Shown here one piece after another: positions 62,518 to 64,000 of a stretch of 64,000 nt of DNA. The first letter of the stretch is position 1, and each line of letters begins with the position of its first letter. The notes beneath the pieces are model-generated. The model was not told where the DNA came from. It made no database searches and saw only the letters and a program-made list of their open reading frames with translations. The stretch is from assembly GCA_019634625.1 (NCBI GenBank), contig JAHCBA010000029.1:1-64000 (forward strand), read 5' to 3'. Made by a program: the position numbers and the translations under genes. The DNA comes from Verrucomicrobiia bacterium. Lineage in GTDB: Bacteria; Verrucomicrobiota; Verrucomicrobiia; Limisphaerales; CAIMTB01.

Positions 62518-63326
62518 GGGAGATGGGGATCGGGTCGGACGGCTTCGACGAGCTGGCGGACGAAGGCGGCCACCTCGGGGACGAGCTGGGGGGAGTCGCC
62601 GAGCTGGGCGACGCGATGGACGATGGCGCTGCCGACGACGACGGCGTCGCCATGGGCGGCGACGGCGCGGGCCTGATCGGGATTGGAGACGCCGAAGCCG
62701 ATGGCGACGGGGAGGCTGGTGTGCCGGCGGATGGCGGCGACGCGGGCGGGGATGGAATCGGCGATGCGCTCCTGCATGCCGGTGACGCCTTCGCGGGAGA
62801 CGTAGTAGAGGAATCCGGACCCGCGGGCGACGATACGGCGGATGCGTTCCTCGGGGGTGGTCGGGGCGAGGAGCCAGATGGCGCAGAGGCCGGCATCACG
62901 CATGCGTTCCTCGTAGGTGTCGGCCTCCTCCGGAGGAAGGTCGAGGACGAGGAGGCCGTCCACGCCGGCCCGGGCGCAATCGGCGATGAAGCGGTCGAGG
63001 CCGACGCGGTGGAGGAGGTTGTAATAGACGTAGAGGACGATGGGGATTTGGGATTCGCGGCGGATGTCGGCGACGGTGGCGAGGAGGCGCGGGGGGGTGG
63101 TGCCACTGGCGAGGCCGCGCTGGGCGGCGAGCTGGTTGACGAGGCCGTCGGCGAGGGGATCGCTGAAGGGGACGCCGAGTTCGAGGACATCGACGCCGGC
63201 CTGATCGAAGGCGAGCGCGAGCTGGCGGGTGGCTTCGAGGTGGGGATCCCCGGCGCCGAGATAGGCGATGAAACCCTTCTGGCGGGCGTCGCGGAGCTGG
63301 TGGAAGCGGGAGACGATGCGGTTCAC
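62514..63326 (-). CDS. trpA: Tryptophan synthase alpha subunit
   Basis: A 270-residue TIM barrel that cleaves indole-3-glycerol phosphate to indole and glyceraldehyde 3-phosphate. The catalytic residues are in DVLELGVPFSDPLADG (Glu and Asp), with FIAYLGAGDPHLEATRQL at the start and PVAIGFGVSNPDQ and DAVVVGSAIVHRV at the phosphate site. The first fold residues begin just after the GTG at 63326, which is preferred. trpB is not in this window. The stop shares bases with the next gene (ATGA). Confidence 0.96.
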   Translation of the reverse strand: MNRIVSRFHQLRDARQKGFIAYLGAGDPHLEATRQLALAFDQAGVDVLELGVPFSDPLADGLVNQLAAQRGLASGTTPPRLLATVADIRRESQIPIVLYVYYNLLHRVGLDRFIADCARAGVDGLLVLDLPPEEADTYEERMRDAGLCAIWLLAPTTPEERIRRIVARGSGFLYYVSREGVTGMQERIADSIPARVAAIRRHTSLPVAIGFGVSNPDQARAVAAHGDAVVVGSAIVHRVAQLGDSPQLVPEVAAFVRQLVEAVRPDPHLP

Positions 63327-63441
63327 GGGTTGGGAGTGCGAAGGCGGAGCGAAGAGGAATGGCGGGCACGAAGCCGGGCGGTCTCGCGGCGGCTCGCGCT
63401 CCGGGAGGAGTGGAGGCGGTTCATGGGGGGAGGGGTCCGGT

Positions 63442-63753
63442 TCAGGCGAGTTCGGCGAGGAGCTGTTCCATTTCCGCGCGGGGTCCCTGGTGATCCTGAT
63501 CGATGGCGAGCTGGCGGGCGCGTTCGAAGGCGGCACGGGCCTCGGCGGGCTGGTCGAGGGCGAGGTGACAACGGCCGACGAGGATCTGGACGACCATCCA
63601 GTCGGGTTTGTGTTCGAGGGCGGTGTTGAGGTGGCGGAGGGCCTCCGCGTGGCGTCCGGCATCGAAGAGGGCCTTGGCCAGGCTGAAGCGGGCGAGGTCG
63701 TTGGCGGGTTGGGCGGCGAGGAGGCCTTCCCAGCGGGCGATGGGATCGTTCAT
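63442..63753 (-). CDS. Small tetratricopeptide-repeat protein
   Basis: A 103-residue protein with two TPR motifs (NDLARFSLAKALFDAGRHAE and PDWMVVQILVGRCHLALDQP), plus a half. TPRs bind partner proteins; the partner is unknown. The ATG at 63753 overlaps the stop of the dehydrogenase gene (ATGA), and trpA follows downstream, so the three may form one operon. It might be the whole protein, because no other domain is seen. Confidence 0.85.
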   Translation of the reverse strand: MNDPIARWEGLLAAQPANDLARFSLAKALFDAGRHAEALRHLNTALEHKPDWMVVQILVGRCHLALDQPAEARAAFERARQLAIDQDHQGPRAEMEQLLAELA

Positions 63754-64000
63754 GAGGGGGGACCGGCGGGGCGCACGAGGATTTCCTCGACGACGGCGCG
63801 GGGAGGGAGATGGATGGCGAGGAGGGCGCAATCGGCGACGTCCTCGGGTTGGAGCATGAACTGGCGTGCCTCGGCGGAGGGCGGGTTGGGGCGATGGTCG
63901 AGGAGGGGGGTATCGATGTCGCCGGGGAGGAGGGCACAGGCACGGATGCCGCGGTGACGTTCCTCGGCATTGATGGCCTGGGTCAGGCCGAGGAGACCGG
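63750..64000 (-). CDS. Short-chain dehydrogenase/reductase, C-terminal fragment cut by the window edge
   Basis: From 63998 the minus strand reads in frame GLLGLTQAINAEERHRGIRA, then CALLPGDIDTPLL and QPEDVADCALLAIHLPPRAV, ending EEILVRPAGPPS and TGA. The phrase after the active site (GLTQAINAEE, PGDIDTPL, EDVA) is characteristic of the classical SDR family near its C-terminus. The catalytic Tyr-Lys part is outside the window. The stop overlaps the TPR start. Confidence 0.85.
   Translation of the reverse strand, partial: GLLGLTQAINAEERHRGIRACALLPGDIDTPLLDHRPNPPSAEARQFMLQPEDVADCALLAIHLPPRAVVEEILVRPAGPPS

Noticed and set aside
63326-63662. A longer TrpA with about 110 additional N-terminal residues
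   Set aside because: The extra part is antisense to, and overlaps, the TPR gene and lacks conserved sequence. The GTG at 63326 sits at the family's usual N-terminus.
62514-64000. A trp leader or attenuator near trpA
   Set aside because: No run of Trp codons or competing hairpins was seen; trpA is internal to an operon here.
1-64000. tRNA, rRNA and riboswitch genes
   Set aside because: No cloverleaf, 16S/23S-like or riboswitch-core sequence was recognised by eye. A covariance search (Infernal/tRNAscan) would be decisive.

Overview
The window is very GC-rich and gene-dense, and its gene content points to a verrucomicrobial or other PVC-superphylum bacterium, possibly from the Limisphaerales/Pedosphaerales. 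Evidence for this: an LpxC-FabZ fusion followed directly by lpxA; a planctomycete-type cytochrome (PSCyt1) fused to WD40 repeats; a giant lamin-tail/CotH protein; a large subtilase with FG-GAP and Ig-like repeats; and a RAYT-type transposase together with REP-like palindromes. No rRNA, tRNA or CRISPR array was recognised.

Layout. 1-9.3 kb: start of a RAYT transposase (minus), an RlmI-like rRNA methyltransferase overlapping a polytopic membrane protein with an EpsI-like tail, RNase D, an acyl-CoA ligase and mutS. 9.3-13.1 kb: a 13-bp minisatellite, a 19-residue Lys/Ala peptide gene with strong ribosome-binding site and terminator, an EamA transporter, and a GH9 glycosidase fused to a methyltransferase. 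13.1-22.1 kb: a tight alpha-glucan/trehalose operon (GH57, treY, treZ, malQ) behind two REP units. 22-31 kb (mostly minus): signal peptidase I with a membrane protein partner, a LamG-metallophosphatase, a secreted lectin-fold-like protein, a chemoreceptor, a methyltransferase and a LysR regulator. 31-42 kb: a giant subtilase, HU, a PanE-like reductase, a glyoxalase, lpxC-fabZ, lpxA and an RG-rich disordered protein. 42-48.2 kb: a histidine kinase with a seven-bladed FG-GAP sensor, its response regulator, and two secreted repeat proteins. 48.4-53.3 kb: a DUF418 membrane protein, then an AT-richer patch with an AAA ATPase and overlapping small partner gene, a frameshifted zinc-ribbon gene, a REP array and a GYD protein. 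53.8-64 kb: the giant CotH/lamin-tail protein, divergent PSCyt1-WD40 protein, a heptamer hairpin, a secreted protein, trpA, a TPR protein and the end of a short-chain dehydrogenase.

Functional links. GH57-TreY-TreZ-MalQ would remodel alpha-glucan and convert it to trehalose. LpxC-FabZ and LpxA catalyse early lipid A and fatty-acid steps. The FG-GAP kinase and its regulator probably control surface or matrix genes, perhaps the adjacent repeat proteins. The ATPase pair looks laterally acquired and could be a two-gene defence module, though no function is proven. A 73-bp imperfect palindrome occurs eight times in five intergenic places and matches the mode of life expected for RAYT-mobilised REP elements. 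A second, near-perfect 26-32 bp palindrome occurs two or three times.
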